A stretch of DNA of 22,147 bases, taken from Actinomycetes bacterium (GTDB taxonomy: Bacteria > Actinomycetota > Actinomycetes > Propionibacteriales > Propionibacteriaceae). Both the position numbers and the translations under genes were made by a program. Below are positions 15,500-22,147 of this stretch, piece by piece; position 1 is the stretch's first letter; each line of letters begins with the position of its first letter. Under the pieces are notes generated by a model. That model saw only the letters and a list, made by a program, of their open reading frames with translations. It was not told the DNA's origin and ran no database searches. Location: assembly GCA_023393755.1 (NCBI GenBank), contig JAEXCA010000149.1:1-22147 (forward strand), in the 5' to 3' direction.

Positions 15500-17187
15500 G
15501 ACGCGTCCTTCAGCTCCTCCTGCTCCAGCTGGGTGTAGGCGATCTTGCCGACCAGGGTGGTGGGGAGTTCCTCGCGGAACTCGATGCTGCGCGGGATCGC
15601 CCAGCGCATCAGGTGCTTCCGGCAGTGGGAGACCAGTTCGTTGGTCAGGCGATCGTCCGCGGTCACGCCCTCGGCGGGGACCACGAACGCCTTGACCGAC
15701 GACATCTGGTACTCGTCGGGAGTGCCGATCACGCAGGCCCGGCGGACGGCCGGGTGCGCCTCCAGCACCTGTTCGACCTGGGCGGGGTAGACCGAGACGC
15801 CGGAGACCTTGATGATCCGCTTCTGCCGGCCCTTGAAGAACAGGTAGCCGTCGGCGTCCATCTGGCCGATGTCGCCGGTGTGCAGCCAGGTGCGTCCGTC
15901 GGCGTGCTGGCGCAGCGTGTCGGCGGTGGCGTCCGGCTCGTTCAGGTAGCCGAGCATCAGGGTCGGTCCGGTGACGCAGATCTCGCCGTCGGTGCCGTAG
16001 GGGACCTCCTGGCAGTCGGCGTCCACCACCTTCAGCGACATGCCGGGGATCGGGATGCCGATCGAGTTCTCCCGGTAGTGGTGGGCCGGCGAGACGGTGC
16101 AGGCGGTGACGCACTCGGTGAGGCCGTAGCCCTCCATCAGTTCGACCTGGCTGCCCTGGGTGGCCAGCGCGGTGTCGAACCTGCCCTTCAGGGCGGGGGT
16201 GAGGGAGTCGCCGCCGGAGTAGGCGCCGCGCAGCCTGCCGAAGTCGACCCTGGCGAACTTCTCGTCGGTCAGCAGGGCCTGGAACAGCGTCGGCACGCCG
16301 GCGATGAACGAGGGCGAGTACCTGATCAGGTTGTCGATGTAGATCCGGGCGCTGAACTCCGGCACCAGGATCGAGGCGGCCCCCGCGGTCAGCGCGGTGT
16401 GGATGCACAACCCCAGCCCGAAGCCGTGGAACACCGGCAGGATCGCCAGCACGCTGTTGCCCACCGTGATGCCGGTGATCGCCTGCATCGACACCGCCAG
16501 CGCGTTGAAGTTCGCCGAGGAGAGCTCGATGCCCTTGGGCAGCGCCGAGGTGCCGCCGGAGAACAGCACCACGTCCGACGAGTTGGGATCGCGGGGCCGC
16601 TGGTACGGCGTGGCGGTGCCGGTCTTCAGGAAGTCGCGCCACCGCACCACCCGGGCGTCGTCCTTCGGGACGGGGGCGATCTTGCGTCCCCGGGTGACCT
16701 GGAAGCCCAGCCGCTTGGCGTGGGAGAGGTAGTCGGAGAACTTGCAGATCAGCAGCTTCTCGACGTCGGTGTCGGTGAGGATGTCGGCGAACTTGCCGTA
16801 GAACATGTCCATCGTCACCGCCCAGCGGCTGCCGGTCTGCTCCAGGTAGTGCCGCAGTTCGGTGGGGGACGACAGCGGGTGGGTCATCGCCGCCCGGGCG
16901 CCGAGCCGGTTCAGGGCGTAGAACAGGATCACCGCGTTCGGCACATTCGGCATCGAGAGCAGGACGGAGTCGCCGGTACGGATGCCGGCGGCCGCCAGCG
17001 CGGCGGCGGTGCGGTCGATGTCGGCGAGCAGTTCGGCGTAGCTGATCCGGCGGCCCAGGTACACCAGCGCCGTCTGCCCCGGGTGCCGCGTCGAGGTCGC
17101 GGCGATCAGCTCGTACATGGTGGCGTCCGGCACCTCGATGTCGGCGGGCAGGCCGCCGTAGTGGGCCAGCCAGGGACGGTCGGACAT
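15496..17187 (-). CDS. Acyl-CoA ligase (AMP-dependent synthetase, ANL family)
   Basis: 563 aa, full length. The phosphate loop is LFSGGTSALPKG (208-219); the adenine motif is YGLTE (354-358); TGD is at 437-439; the hinge is GRQKRIIKVSGVSVYP (453-468); and the adenylation lysine K548 is in LVGKIAY. It activates a carboxylic acid as acyl-AMP and then as a CoA thioester. The length and motifs fit medium- or long-chain fatty-acid-type ligases better than aromatic or acetate ligases. No signal peptide is present. AGAGAGGC precedes the ATG, and the gene begins 10 bp after the E2-like acyltransferase, so the two are coupled and probably work as a pair: ligase supplies the thioester, partner transfers the acyl group. 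The acid is unknown. Confidence 0.92.
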   Translation of the reverse strand: MSDRPWLAHYGGLPADIEVPDATMYELIAATSTRHPGQTALVYLGRRISYAELLADIDRTAAALAAAGIRTGDSVLLSMPNVPNAVILFYALNRLGARAAMTHPLSSPTELRHYLEQTGSRWAVTMDMFYGKFADILTDTDVEKLLICKFSDYLSHAKRLGFQVTRGRKIAPVPKDDARVVRWRDFLKTGTATPYQRPRDPNSSDVVLFSGGTSALPKGIELSSANFNALAVSMQAITGITVGNSVLAILPVFHGFGLGLCIHTALTAGAASILVPEFSARIYIDNLIRYSPSFIAGVPTLFQALLTDEKFARVDFGRLRGAYSGGDSLTPALKGRFDTALATQGSQVELMEGYGLTECVTACTVSPAHHYRENSIGIPIPGMSLKVVDADCQEVPYGTDGEICVTGPTLMLGYLNEPDATADTLRQHADGRTWLHTGDIGQMDADGYLFFKGRQKRIIKVSGVSVYPAQVEQVLEAHPAVRRACVIGTPDEYQMSSVKAFVVPAEGVTADDRLTNELVSHCRKHLMRWAIPRSIEFREELPTTLVGKIAYTQLEQEELKDAS

Positions 17188-17197
17188 CGGTGCCTCT

Positions 17198-18040
17198 CTA
17201 GCTCTCCCGCAGCTTCGCGGGGTCGTTGAGATAATCATCGAACAGTTCCAGCGCCCGCGCGTCGTAATAGCCGTCGGCGATGCGTTCGTCCAGCGCGATC
17301 TTCAGTTCCAGCGTCCTGCGGACGGTGGGGGAGCCGTCCTCGCCGACCACCACCGTCGGCTTGATCTGCCCGATGGTGACGAACAGGCTGCAGGTGCCCC
17401 ACTCGAACAGGTGGTGGTAGGCCGCGCCCATGCCGACGCTGCCCAGGTTGGCGATGTAGGCGCTGCAGCGCAGCGGGTCGACACCGCGCAGGAAGCCGGG
17501 GGTGTCGACGTAGAAGTCCCAGGCGTCCAGGAGCTTCACCGCCAGCCGCATCAGCCCGCGAGGGAGCCGCAGGAAGAGGTCGATCAGGCCCTCGTCGGCG
17601 GTCTGGTCGCCGGTCTTGACGGTGTGGATCTCACCGCGGATCTTGCCCAGGATGGTGTCGACATCGTCTTCGGGCCTGATCTTCACGAAGACGTTCGACT
17701 CGTCGCTGTCCAGGGTGTACTTCTTCCGGGCGACGAAGGAGAGGTCGACATTGCGGCGCTGGTAGAGCCGGCGTCCGATGATGTACCGGTTCAGGGTGGG
17801 ACGCTCCCGCAGGATGCGGGTGAGGGCCAGCAGCACCGCCTCGAAGATGGTGAGCTCCTGCGGGGTGCCCTTGTGCTGCTCGACGTAGGCCAGCAGGTTC
17901 TCCGCATCCAACTGCACCGGGTAGTAGGCGATCGACTCGTTGCGCCCCTTCATGATGTAGGGGAAGACGGCCTTGAAGCCCCGCCCCAGATCCACCCGGG
18001 TGGCGTCGTACCGATCGCCCCGCCGCTTGCCTGCGCTCAT
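17198..18040 (-). CDS. Stand-alone 2-oxoacid dehydrogenase E2-type acyltransferase-like protein
   Basis: 280 aa, corresponding to the E2/chloramphenicol-acetyltransferase-like catalytic domain only; there is no lipoyl domain or E1/E3-binding domain. TIFEAVLLALTRIL (64-77) and RPTLNRYIIGRRLY (80-93) match the CAT fold, and IANLGSVGMGAAYHH (196-210) matches the E2 N-L-G strand. The catalytic H-R-x-x-D-G of E2 enzymes is DERIADGYY (251-259), with E252 at the His position and D256-G257 kept. From memory, Firmicutes relatives also end in LDERIADGYY, so this is probably a feature of a separate subfamily. It may transfer an acyl group made by the adjacent ligase, or be non-catalytic. GGGAGGA precedes the ATG. 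It is not part of a pyruvate dehydrogenase operon here. Confidence 0.8.
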   Translation of the reverse strand: MSAGKRRGDRYDATRVDLGRGFKAVFPYIMKGRNESIAYYPVQLDAENLLAYVEQHKGTPQELTIFEAVLLALTRILRERPTLNRYIIGRRLYQRRNVDLSFVARKKYTLDSDESNVFVKIRPEDDVDTILGKIRGEIHTVKTGDQTADEGLIDLFLRLPRGLMRLAVKLLDAWDFYVDTPGFLRGVDPLRCSAYIANLGSVGMGAAYHHLFEWGTCSLFVTIGQIKPTVVVGEDGSPTVRRTLELKIALDERIADGYYDARALELFDDYLNDPAKLRES

Positions 18041-18166
18041 CCGTCCTCCCTGACTGGCTGTGTGGATGAGTCAACCAACAATCCGCGCCGACTGGCGAAC
18101 CCGCCTCCGGCGCGTCGTCCACCCGGTCGATCCGGTCGCGCGTCCGGACCGGCCGCCCTCCTTCGT

Positions 18167-18215
18167 CGAGGGCCCCCTTCGCGCCGAGGGGCACGTGCCT
18201 GGGTGGGGGCCCTCG
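18167..18215 (-). terminator. GC-rich hairpin downstream of the glycosyltransferase gene
   Basis: An 11-bp perfect stem, CGAGGGCCCCC (18167-18177) with GGGGGCCCTCG (18205-18215), encloses 27 nt that contain a second palindrome, GGCACGTGCC (18190-18199). It begins 4 bp past the glycosyltransferase stop and lies before the E2-like gene on the same strand. It has no T-tract. It probably ends or attenuates the glycosyltransferase transcript, leaving the E2-like and ligase genes with a separate promoter; a TTGACT box on the minus strand at 18074-18069 has no matching -10. Confidence 0.55.
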
Positions 18216-18218
18216 GCG

Positions 18219-19235
18219 TCAGGGCGGGCCCTCGGTGGATGGAGCCGGGACGGCGCCGGGTGGGGCCACGCGGACGGTGGCGGTCACGGGGTGGCGGGGG
18301 AGGGTGGTGTGGGGCTGGGCGCTGCGGATGCGCACCGGGCGCAGTTCGTGGCCGTCGGTGGGCGGGGACGCCAGTGCGCGGAGCCGGCGGGCCTGGCGGG
18401 CCAGCAGCGGCAGCCGGGTGCGCAGTGGGATGTGGTTGGGCTGGATCAGCACCTGGATGGCGGTCAGCGCCAGCGACTGGCGCAACAGCCGGCGATACCC
18501 GGCGCCCCAGTCGGTCCACCGTCCGCTGTGATGCAGGTAGCGGCGCAGCAGGTCCATGGCGGCGCTGATCGAGAAGACGTTCTTCACCCCGAACCGGCCG
18601 GTGATGCTGTCGCGGCGCAGGCAGTAGTGGTAGTAGCCGCGGTGGGTGAGCGCCACCGTCCGGGCCCGGGCGAGGATGCCGGTGGCGGTGGCGATGTCCT
18701 CGTACCAGATGCTTGGGAAGGCCGGCTCGCGGAACAGGCTGGTGCGGTACAGCTTGTACCAGGCGAAGGACGGCAGCCGCACCGGGTTGAGCGACAACCT
18801 GGCGGCCTGCTCGCCGGTGAGCAGCCGGGAGCGGGGCAGGAACGGGTGGCGGAGCCGGAGCGGCCCGACGTGGTACCAGAGATTGCCGATCGCCAGGTCA
18901 GCCCCGGTCCCGGCCGCCAACGCCAGCAGGTCGGCGATGTAGCCGGGTTCCACCCAGTCGTCGGCGTCCACGAAGCAGAGGTACTCGCCCCGCACCACGC
19001 TCAGCCCGGCGTTGCGGGCCGGTCCGATGCCGCGATGGGGCTGGCTGATCAGGTGCACCTCGGGATGCCGGCAGCGGTGGTCGAGCACCACCTCGGCGGT
19101 GCCGTCGGTGGAACCGTCGTCCACCACGATGATCTCCAGCGGGCGGTGGGTCTGGGCCAGCAGCGACTCCAGGCAGCGAGGCAGCAGCGCGGCCACATTC
19201 CAGGCCGGAACCACCACGCTCACCAGTGTCGCCAT
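18219..19235 (-). CDS. Family 2 glycosyltransferase (GT-A fold)
   Basis: 338 aa. The N-terminus (LVSVVVPAWN, 4-13) is the classic GT2 opening. The nucleotide-sugar motifs are VVDDGSTDGT (37-46) and the metal-binding CFVDADDWVEPGY (87-99); WYEDIATA further on probably includes the catalytic-region acidic pair. No membrane segment is visible, and the C-terminal 70 residues are Arg/Pro-rich and likely disordered. It would transfer a sugar from a nucleotide donor to a cell-surface polymer, glycolipid or similar acceptor. The start at 19235 was chosen because the family domain begins there; GGAGG lies about 10 nt upstream. Its promoter is shared with or back-to-back to the isomerase gene. The acceptor is unknown. 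Confidence 0.9.
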   Translation of the reverse strand: MATLVSVVVPAWNVAALLPRCLESLLAQTHRPLEIIVVDDGSTDGTAEVVLDHRCRHPEVHLISQPHRGIGPARNAGLSVVRGEYLCFVDADDWVEPGYIADLLALAAGTGADLAIGNLWYHVGPLRLRHPFLPRSRLLTGEQAARLSLNPVRLPSFAWYKLYRTSLFREPAFPSIWYEDIATATGILARARTVALTHRGYYHYCLRRDSITGRFGVKNVFSISAAMDLLRRYLHHSGRWTDWGAGYRRLLRQSLALTAIQVLIQPNHIPLRTRLPLLARQARRLRALASPPTDGHELRPVRIRSAQPHTTLPRHPVTATVRVAPPGAVPAPSTEGPP

Positions 19236-19265
19236 GCCGCCTCGACCTCCTGCTCCCAGTTCTAC

Positions 19266-19295
19266 TTGACCAGACAACTCCCGGGCGGCTCGATT
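19266..19295 (+). promoter_or_regulatory. Possible promoter for the AGE-family isomerase
   Basis: TTGACC (19266-19271) and TCGATT (19290-19295) are separated by 18 bp in the 77-bp divergent gap before the ATG at 19313. This would give a very short leader and leave the GGAAAG ribosome site (19298-19303) close to the transcript start, which weakens the call. CGATTG here also resembles a half of the LacI-type site, without a matching partner. Confidence 0.35.
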
Positions 19296-19312
19296 GTGGA
19301 AAGATCGCGCTC

Positions 19313-20569
19313 ATGACAACGCTGTTCGACGAGACCTCCGACCCGTTCCTGAGCCCCACCCACCGGGCGTGGCTCACCGCGCACCGGGAGGGCCTGCTGG
19401 ATTTCTACCAGCCGGCCGTCAGGCTGCCGTCGGGTGGGTACGCCTGGCTCGACGACAACGGTGCCCCGCTGGTCGACAAGGGCGCCCAGCTGTGGCTGGG
19501 GGCGCGGATGATCCACGTCTTCTCGCTGGCCACCATGCTCGGCCGGCCGGGTGCCGCCGAGGTGGTCGAGCACGGCCTGGACTTCTACGTCGACGGGCCC
19601 GGGCGCGACCACGAGTACGGCGGGTGGTTCCCGGTGGTCGGCGGGGACGCGCCCAGCGACAGCAAGGAGCTGTACGGCATCGCGCAGATGCTCCTGGCGG
19701 GAAGCTCGGCGACCACCGCCGGGTTCAGCCGCGGGCCGACGCTGATGGAGCAGGCGCTGAGCGTCATCGACCGCTACTTCTGGCTGGAGGAGTGGGGCCG
19801 CTGCGCCGAGGGCTACGACCGGACCTTCACCCACCTGGACCCCTACCGCGGCCAGAACGCCAACATGCACCTGACCGAGGCGTACCTGGCCGCCCATCAG
19901 GTGACCGGCGAAGCCGAACTGCTGGCCCGCGCCACCCGGATCGCCTCCCACATCGCCGGCCGGGCCGCGGACCGCGAGGTCGACGGGTCCTGGCGGCTGC
20001 CCGAGCACTTCGACGCGGAGTGGCGTCCCCTGCTCGACTACAACATCGACGAGCCGCGGCATCCGTTCCGTCCCTACGGCTCCCAGGTGGGGCACTGGCT
20101 GGAGTGGGCGAAGCTGCTGCTGCAGATCGAGGCGCAGGGGGTCGACGAGCCGTGGCTGGCCCGGGCGGCGGAGGCGCTCTTCGACGCCGCCGTCGGCGAG
20201 GGCTGGCTGGAGCCGGGCGGGTTCGTCTACACCGTCGACTGGAACGGCCGGCCGGTGGTGACCGAGCGCTACTTCTGGGAACTGCCGGAGGCGATGGGCG
20301 CGGCCCGGCTACTGTGGCTGCGGACCGGTGACCAGCGGTACGCCGACTGGTACCGCAGGCTGTGGGAGTTCTGCGACCGGCACGTGATCGACCACCAACG
20401 CGGCAGCTGGTACCCCGAGCTGGACGACCAGGCCCGTCCGATCACCTTCACCTGGGAGGGCAAGGCGGACGTCTACCACGTCTTCCAGGGCACCCTGTAC
20501 GCCTTCATGTCCGCCGAGCAGAGCTTCGCCAGCTGGGCGCGTTCGGCCGGGGCCGACCCGGCGCGCTAG
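19313..20569 (+). CDS. AGE-family sugar isomerase, YihS/mannose isomerase type
   Basis: 418 aa. It resembles the N-acylglucosamine 2-epimerase superfamily and in particular YihS/mannose isomerases: LWLGARMIHVFSLA (60-73, with R65), YRGQNANMH (178-186, H186), EHFDAEWRPLLDYN (231-244), GHWLEWAKLLL (260-270, H261 and E264) and GKADVYHVFQ (383-392, H389). The two histidines match those proposed to move the proton between C1 and C2. It should interconvert a free aldose and ketose, such as mannose and fructose or 6-deoxy-6-sulfo analogues. Two YihS glutamines I recall as sugar-contacting (Q362 and Q379) are P368 and A385 here, which favours a mannose-isomerase-like role. It is divergent from the glycosyltransferase and upstream of an ABC operon. 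Confidence 0.88.
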   Translation: MTTLFDETSDPFLSPTHRAWLTAHREGLLDFYQPAVRLPSGGYAWLDDNGAPLVDKGAQLWLGARMIHVFSLATMLGRPGAAEVVEHGLDFYVDGPGRDHEYGGWFPVVGGDAPSDSKELYGIAQMLLAGSSATTAGFSRGPTLMEQALSVIDRYFWLEEWGRCAEGYDRTFTHLDPYRGQNANMHLTEAYLAAHQVTGEAELLARATRIASHIAGRAADREVDGSWRLPEHFDAEWRPLLDYNIDEPRHPFRPYGSQVGHWLEWAKLLLQIEAQGVDEPWLARAAEALFDAAVGEGWLEPGGFVYTVDWNGRPVVTERYFWELPEAMGAARLLWLRTGDQRYADWYRRLWEFCDRHVIDHQRGSWYPELDDQARPITFTWEGKADVYHVFQGTLYAFMSAEQSFASWARSAGADPAR

Positions 20570-20580
20570 CGGAGACCGGG

Positions 20581-20595
20581 GACGGTCCGACCGTC
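20581..20595 (+). terminator. Short inverted repeat after the isomerase gene
   Basis: GACGGT-ccg-ACCGTC is a perfect 6-bp stem starting 11 bp past the isomerase stop. It is followed immediately by the long G tract rather than T residues. It may help end the transcript, but the stem is short. Confidence 0.3.
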
Positions 20596-20597
20596 GC

Positions 20598-20624
20598 GGG
20601 GGGGGGGGGGGGGGGCGGCCCCCC
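20598..20624 (+). repeat. 18-G homopolymer followed by a C6 tract
   Basis: An unbroken run of 18 G residues (20598-20615) is followed by CGG and six C residues (20619-20624), then GGGG. The G tract can pair with the C6 as a tight hairpin, or form a G-quadruplex on the + strand. It lies about 50 bp upstream of the promoter of the solute-binding protein gene. Homopolymers this long are prone to slippage in the cell, and they are also a common site of assembly error. Confidence 0.85.
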
Positions 20625-20665
20625 GGGGTCGCTGTCCGCGATGCGTAACGGTCTCATCACGACCA

Positions 20666-20698
20666 TTGACTGGCCTGCGTGCTGTATGCAGAATACAG
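20666..20698 (+). promoter_or_regulatory. Promoter with overlapping CTGTAT-N5-ATACAG operator
   Basis: TTGACT (20666-20671) and CAGAAT (20689-20694) are spaced by 17 bp, giving a good sigma-70-type promoter with a leader of about 29 nt before the ATG at 20730. A perfect inverted repeat, CTGTAT (20682-20687) and ATACAG (20693-20698), separated by 5 bp, covers the -10. The form resembles GntR-type sites (TGTAT-N-ATACA). A repressor bound here would block the promoter. This is a different motif from the LacI-type sites, so the ABC operon probably answers to another regulator not present in the window. Confidence 0.65.
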
Positions 20699-20729
20699 AA
20701 ATCTTCGGCACAGCCAGAAAGGTCTCGGC

Positions 20730-22061
20730 ATGTCATTCTCCACTCCGATGCGGCGCCTGATCGCCGCTGCAGCTGCGGGCATCGTCGCCCTCAGCCTCAC
20801 CGCCTGCGGCGGCGGCAGCCCGGCACCGCAGCCCAGCAACCCGCCCAGCGGCGGTGGCTCAGCCAGCGAACCGACCGGCGAGGTGATCTGGTCGACCTGG
20901 GGCAACCCCGAGGAACTCACCCGCTACAAGGAGTTCAACGAGGAGTTCATGAAGCGCCACCCCGGCATCAAGGTCGAGCTCCAGCCGGTGGCCTCCTATG
21001 GCGAGTACCACTCCAAGCTGCTCGCCCAGCTCACCAGCCGGACCGCTCCCGACGTCTTCTACATCGGCGATGACAAGCTCGGCCAGTTCACCTCGGCCAA
21101 GGTGCTGATGCCGCTGAACGACAAGATGGCCGGCCCGCTCAGCCAGACCAAGGCAGACGACTTCTTCCAGGGCACCTTCGGCGCCGCCCGGATCGACGGC
21201 GAGACCTACGCCGCCCCGAACGACGTCAACCCCGACGTGCTCTGGTACGACAAGGCCGCGCTGACCGCCGCCGGGGTCACCGAGGATCCCGCCGAGCTGG
21301 CCGCCAGCGACCAGTGGACCACCGCCAAGTTCCTGGAGATCAACGACAAGCTCGCCGCGGCGGGCCTGGTCGGCACCATGACCTGGCATTACTGGGCCAC
21401 CCACTGGAGCTGGGTCTCCGCCCAGGGCGGCACCTCGTACAACGAGGCCGGGGAGTTCGTCGGCAACACCGACCCGAAGACCGTGGCCGCGGTCGAGACG
21501 CTGGGCAAGTACTTCCAGGACAAGAAGTTCCAGCTCGCCGACGACATGCCCGAGGGCGCCGGCGCGGACAGCATGTTCGTCACCCACAAGGCCGGCTTCT
21601 TCATCCAGGGCCGCTACACCATCGGCACCCTGAAGAGCGCCGGCGTCCAGGACGGCTACGACATCGTCCGCTGGCCCACCCCGGACGGCAAGGCCGCCCC
21701 GACCGGCGTCGCCGCCTCCTACCTGGCGATCAACGGCGCGACCAAGAACCCGGACGCCGCCTTCCTGTTCTGGACCGAGTTCCTCAGCGCCGACGGCCAG
21801 ATCTTCCGGCTGGCCGGCGGCGGCAACGCCGTCCCGTCGATCAAGGGCGCCGACGAGGTGGTGCTGGAGGACGGCATCCCGGCCCACGCCCAGACCTTCC
21901 TGGACATGCGGGACATCGGCTTCGCCAACTACCCGGCCGAAGCCACCACCCCGGGCCTGTCGGATGACATCAACACCGCGTTCTACCAGCTGTACCAGGG
22001 CAAGGCCGATGCCCAGGGCACCCTGGACGCGGTCGCGGCGCTGGTGACGGCGGCGAAGTGA
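20730..22061 (+). CDS. Extracellular sugar-binding lipoprotein of an ABC transporter
   Basis: 443 aa. It begins with a lipoprotein signal: MRRL basic start, a hydrophobic run and the lipobox LTAC with the lipidated Cys at residue 26, then a Gly/Ser/Pro-rich linker to about residue 48. The mature part matches family 1 solute-binding proteins: VIWSTWGNPEE (52-62), FNEEFMKRHPGIKVELQPV and RTAPDVFYIGDD in the first lobe, then YAAPNDVNPDVLWYDKAAL (the usual hinge strand). It captures a sugar or oligosaccharide outside the membrane and hands it to permeases. GAAAGG (20717-20722) lies 7 nt before the ATG; a second ATG is 6 codons downstream. It has almost exclusively C- or G-ended codons, as expected for an abundant protein. 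It overlaps the next start by 4 bp. Confidence 0.94.
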   Translation: MSFSTPMRRLIAAAAAGIVALSLTACGGGSPAPQPSNPPSGGGSASEPTGEVIWSTWGNPEELTRYKEFNEEFMKRHPGIKVELQPVASYGEYHSKLLAQLTSRTAPDVFYIGDDKLGQFTSAKVLMPLNDKMAGPLSQTKADDFFQGTFGAARIDGETYAAPNDVNPDVLWYDKAALTAAGVTEDPAELAASDQWTTAKFLEINDKLAAAGLVGTMTWHYWATHWSWVSAQGGTSYNEAGEFVGNTDPKTVAAVETLGKYFQDKKFQLADDMPEGAGADSMFVTHKAGFFIQGRYTIGTLKSAGVQDGYDIVRWPTPDGKAAPTGVAASYLAINGATKNPDAAFLFWTEFLSADGQIFRLAGGGNAVPSIKGADEVVLEDGIPAHAQTFLDMRDIGFANYPAEATTPGLSDDINTAFYQLYQGKADAQGTLDAVAALVTAAK

Positions 22062-22147
22062 CCCAGGGGTCAGCGGCGGCCGGGGGGCGAGCGATCGCGC
22101 CCCGGCCCGCCGGCCCCTCTCGCCGCCCCAGCCCGGGAGCCACCAGG
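22058..22147 (+). CDS. Probable ABC sugar permease, N-terminal fragment
   Basis: A GTG overlaps the stop of the binding-protein gene as GTGA (22058-22061) and opens a frame that stays open for 30 codons to the window edge. The encoded sequence is a Pro/Arg/Ala-rich hydrophilic tail (RAIAPRPAGPSRRPSP), which is common before the first membrane helix of actinobacterial CUT1 permeases. No membrane segment is reached within the window, so the identity rests on operon order: binding protein followed by permease. The RBS is weak, consistent with coupled translation. Confidence 0.5.
   Translation, partial: MTQGSAAAGGRAIAPRPAGPSRRPSPGATR

Noticed and set aside
17198..18040. Pyruvate or branched-chain 2-oxoacid dehydrogenase E2 subunit
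   Set aside because: No lipoyl or E1/E3-binding domain, no E1 or E3 genes nearby, and Glu replaces the catalytic His.
19313..20569. Firm annotation as sulfoquinovose isomerase
   Set aside because: Two YihS glutamines are replaced and no other sulfoglycolysis genes are visible; kept as AGE-family isomerase of the YihS/mannose isomerase type.

Overview
The window is very GC-rich, with strong third-position G/C, tightly packed genes, overlapping ATGA/GTGA stop-start junctions and several GTG or weak-RBS starts. It looks like the chromosome of a high-GC actinobacterium. The gene types and an intergenic palindromic element suggest something near Propionibacteriaceae or Nocardioidaceae, but that placement is a low-confidence inference. 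I see no rRNA, tRNA, CRISPR array, transposase or integrase. Nearly all the DNA is a carbohydrate-uptake and catabolism island.

Left edge, + strand (1-2155): the tail of an ABC sugar permease, a Gfo/Idh/MocA oxidoreductase and a PmoA/DUF6807 protein form the end of one sugar-uptake operon. It converges on a LacI-type regulator across 184 bp holding a nested palindrome and a roughly 22-bp tandem repeat that runs into the lacI-type stop codon.

Central minus-strand block (12982 down to 2340): a six-hairpin glycosidase-like protein, an enolase-superfamily dehydratase-like protein, a DapA-like aldolase, an NAD-binding epimerase-like protein, a class III (CaiB/FRC-type) CoA-transferase, an enoyl-CoA hydratase, an FAD-dependent oxidoreductase and the LacI regulator. 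Two intergenic sites, upstream of the enolase-like gene and of the DapA-like gene, fit one 18-bp LacI-type operator of ideal form TGCGCAAnCGnTTGCGCA. Each site carries one perfect half. They tie the local regulator to the block. Mixing sugar-acid chemistry (dehydratase, aldolase) with CoA chemistry (CoA-transferase, hydratase) in one operon matches no sugar pathway I know, and it is the best candidate here for an undescribed system. A GH78 alpha-L-rhamnosidase is divergent from the block, so a rhamnosylated compound is the likeliest class of substrate.

Right part: a minus-strand set (19235 down to 15496) of a family 2 glycosyltransferase, a stand-alone E2-type acyltransferase-like protein and an acyl-CoA ligase looks unrelated to sugar catabolism. 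It may acylate or glycosylate a cell component. Divergent from it on the + strand is an AGE-family sugar isomerase of the YihS/mannose isomerase type. After an 18-G homopolymer and a promoter overlapped by a CTGTAT-N5-ATACAG operator, a second ABC sugar operon starts: a lipoprotein solute-binding protein, then the first 30 codons of a presumed permease.

Neither glycosidase shows a signal peptide, so both ABC systems probably import intact oligosaccharides or glycosides for cleavage in the cytoplasm.
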